From Candidatus Aminicenantota bacterium (GTDB lineage: Bacteria > Acidobacteriota > Aminicenantia > Aminicenantales > Saccharicenantaceae): DNA of 5,574 nucleotides. The stretch covers positions 1-5,574 of the forward strand of contig JALHVH010000291.1 in NCBI GenBank assembly GCA_022867105.1, given 5' to 3'. The notes under the pieces were generated by a model, which had not been told where the DNA came from, did not search any database, and saw only the letters and a program-made list of their open reading frames with translations. This document shows, piece by piece, positions 4,959-5,574 of the stretch (positions are counted from its first letter, which is position 1; the number at the start of each line of letters is the position of its first letter). Both the position numbers and the translations under genes were made by a program.

Positions 4959-5574
4959 CTACATCTTCTCCAGCACCGCGATCCGCTCCTCGATGGGCGG
5001 ATGGGTACTGAAGAGCTTGTTGACCGCGCCCTTGATGTCCTTGAGGGGGTTGACGATGTAGAGGTGGGCCGTGGCCTTGTTGGCAGCCTCGAGGGGCTCG
5101 GTGTCGGCGGAGATCTTCCGGAGGGCCGAGGCCAGGCCCGCCGGGTAGCGCGTCAGCATGGCCCCGCTTGCGTCGGCCAGGAATTCGCGCTTGCGGGAGA
5201 TGGCGAGTTGGATGATCGTCGCGATGAGCGGAGAAAGAAGGGCCAGGACGAGGCCGACGACGATGAGGACCATCCCCGCGCCTCCCGCCCCGCGGTCGCG
5301 GCTGCTCCTTCTCCGCCCTCCCCCCCACATGAAGGTCCTCAGGATCCAGTCGCTGAGGAGGGCCACGACGCCGGCCATGACCACGACCAAAGTCTGAAGG
5401 AGGACGTCGTAGTTCTTGATGTGGGACATCTCGTGGGCGATGACGCCCTCGAGCTCCACCCGGTTGAGCTTCTCCAGGATCCCGGTCGTGACGCAGATGA
5501 CGGATTTTTGCGGGTTGCGGCCCGTGGCGAATGCATTCGGGGCCGTATCCTCGATGACGTAACAGCGCGGCGTC
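4959..5574 (-). CDS. htpX: HtpX-like M48 family membrane zinc metalloprotease, C-terminal part (5' end outside window)
   Basis: The frame runs off the right edge and ends at TAG 4959-4961, leaving 204 residues. Visible residues 10-31 (TAPNAFATGRNPQKS, VTTG) are the conserved stretch before the active site. H47-E48-M-S-H51 is the HExxH zinc and catalytic motif, and E130 in SRKREFLAD (with D134) is the expected third zinc ligand region. Membrane segments lie at about 57-78 and 101-126. The C-terminus has THPPIEERIAVLEKM, which is also typical. HtpX proteases degrade damaged membrane proteins from the cytoplasmic side. The N-terminal membrane helices are outside the window. The GTG at 5459, where a start could be proposed, is internal Val39, so the true start lies upstream. 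A close HtpX-like M48 paralogue is the alternative. Confidence 0.9.
   Translation of the reverse strand, partial: TPRCYVIEDTAPNAFATGRNPQKSVICVTTGILEKLNRVELEGVIAHEMSHIKNYDVLLQTLVVVMAGVVALLSDWILRTFMWGGGRRRSSRDRGAGGAGMVLIVVGLVLALLSPLIATIIQLAISRKREFLADASGAMLTRYPAGLASALRKISADTEPLEAANKATAHLYIVNPLKDIKGAVNKLFSTHPPIEERIAVLEKM

Noticed and set aside
4927..5328. 133-codon minus-strand frame overlapping htpX
   Set aside because: Arg/Gly/Pro-rich shadow in the wrong frame of an M48 protease with intact HExxH.
1..5574. CRISPR arrays, tRNA and rRNA genes, riboswitches, origins
   Set aside because: I saw no regularly spaced repeats, no cloverleaf or rRNA-like stretch, and no known riboswitch core by eye; weak cases would need a covariance-model search.

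Overview
This is a GC-rich bacterial window, about 60% G+C in the lines I sampled, with a lower-GC island of roughly 47% around 4040-4690. Five of the six main genes lie on the minus strand. The lineage cannot be fixed from the sequence. The set of a CE4-type deacetylase, a secreted serine hydrolase, a CDF metal exporter and HtpX would suit a Gram-negative-type environmental bacterium, for example Acidobacteriota or an Aminicenantes-like lineage, but that is a weak guess.

Layout. Position 2-616 (+) is the C-terminal part of a polysaccharide deacetylase cut by the window edge. It converges on a minus-strand serine hydrolase of the beta-lactamase/PBP fold (669-2036), with a perfect GC hairpin between them. 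A 142-bp gap (2037-2178) holds the hydrolase ribosome binding site, a hairpin plus T-rich tract that looks like a terminator, and a 20-bp-spaced direct repeat. Next come three overlapping minus-strand genes in transcription order: abiEi antitoxin (4033-4635), abiEii nucleotidyltransferase toxin (3095-4036) and a CzcD/ZitB-like cation diffusion facilitator (2179-3105). The 323-bp gap upstream of abiEi (4636-4958) carries a near-consensus promoter for the toxin-antitoxin operon, three ATGTGT-type half-sites over that promoter, and a roughly 211-bp transposon remnant with matching terminal inverted repeats around a 50-codon transposase N-terminus. The window ends in the C-terminal two-thirds of an HtpX-like M48 membrane zinc protease (4959-5574, minus).

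The main story is the accessory insertion. A complete AbiE-type toxin-antitoxin module of lower GC sits beside a decayed insertion sequence between housekeeping-type genes. Its promoter places the -10 box only 7 nt before the abiEi ATG, with no Shine-Dalgarno sequence, which predicts a leaderless mRNA. Repeat half-sites covering the -35 box and the start codon are good candidates for the AbiEi autoregulatory operator. The metal exporter starts inside the toxin gene's last codons, so it probably now depends at least partly on the toxin-antitoxin promoter. The module belongs to a known family; I see no wholly new system.
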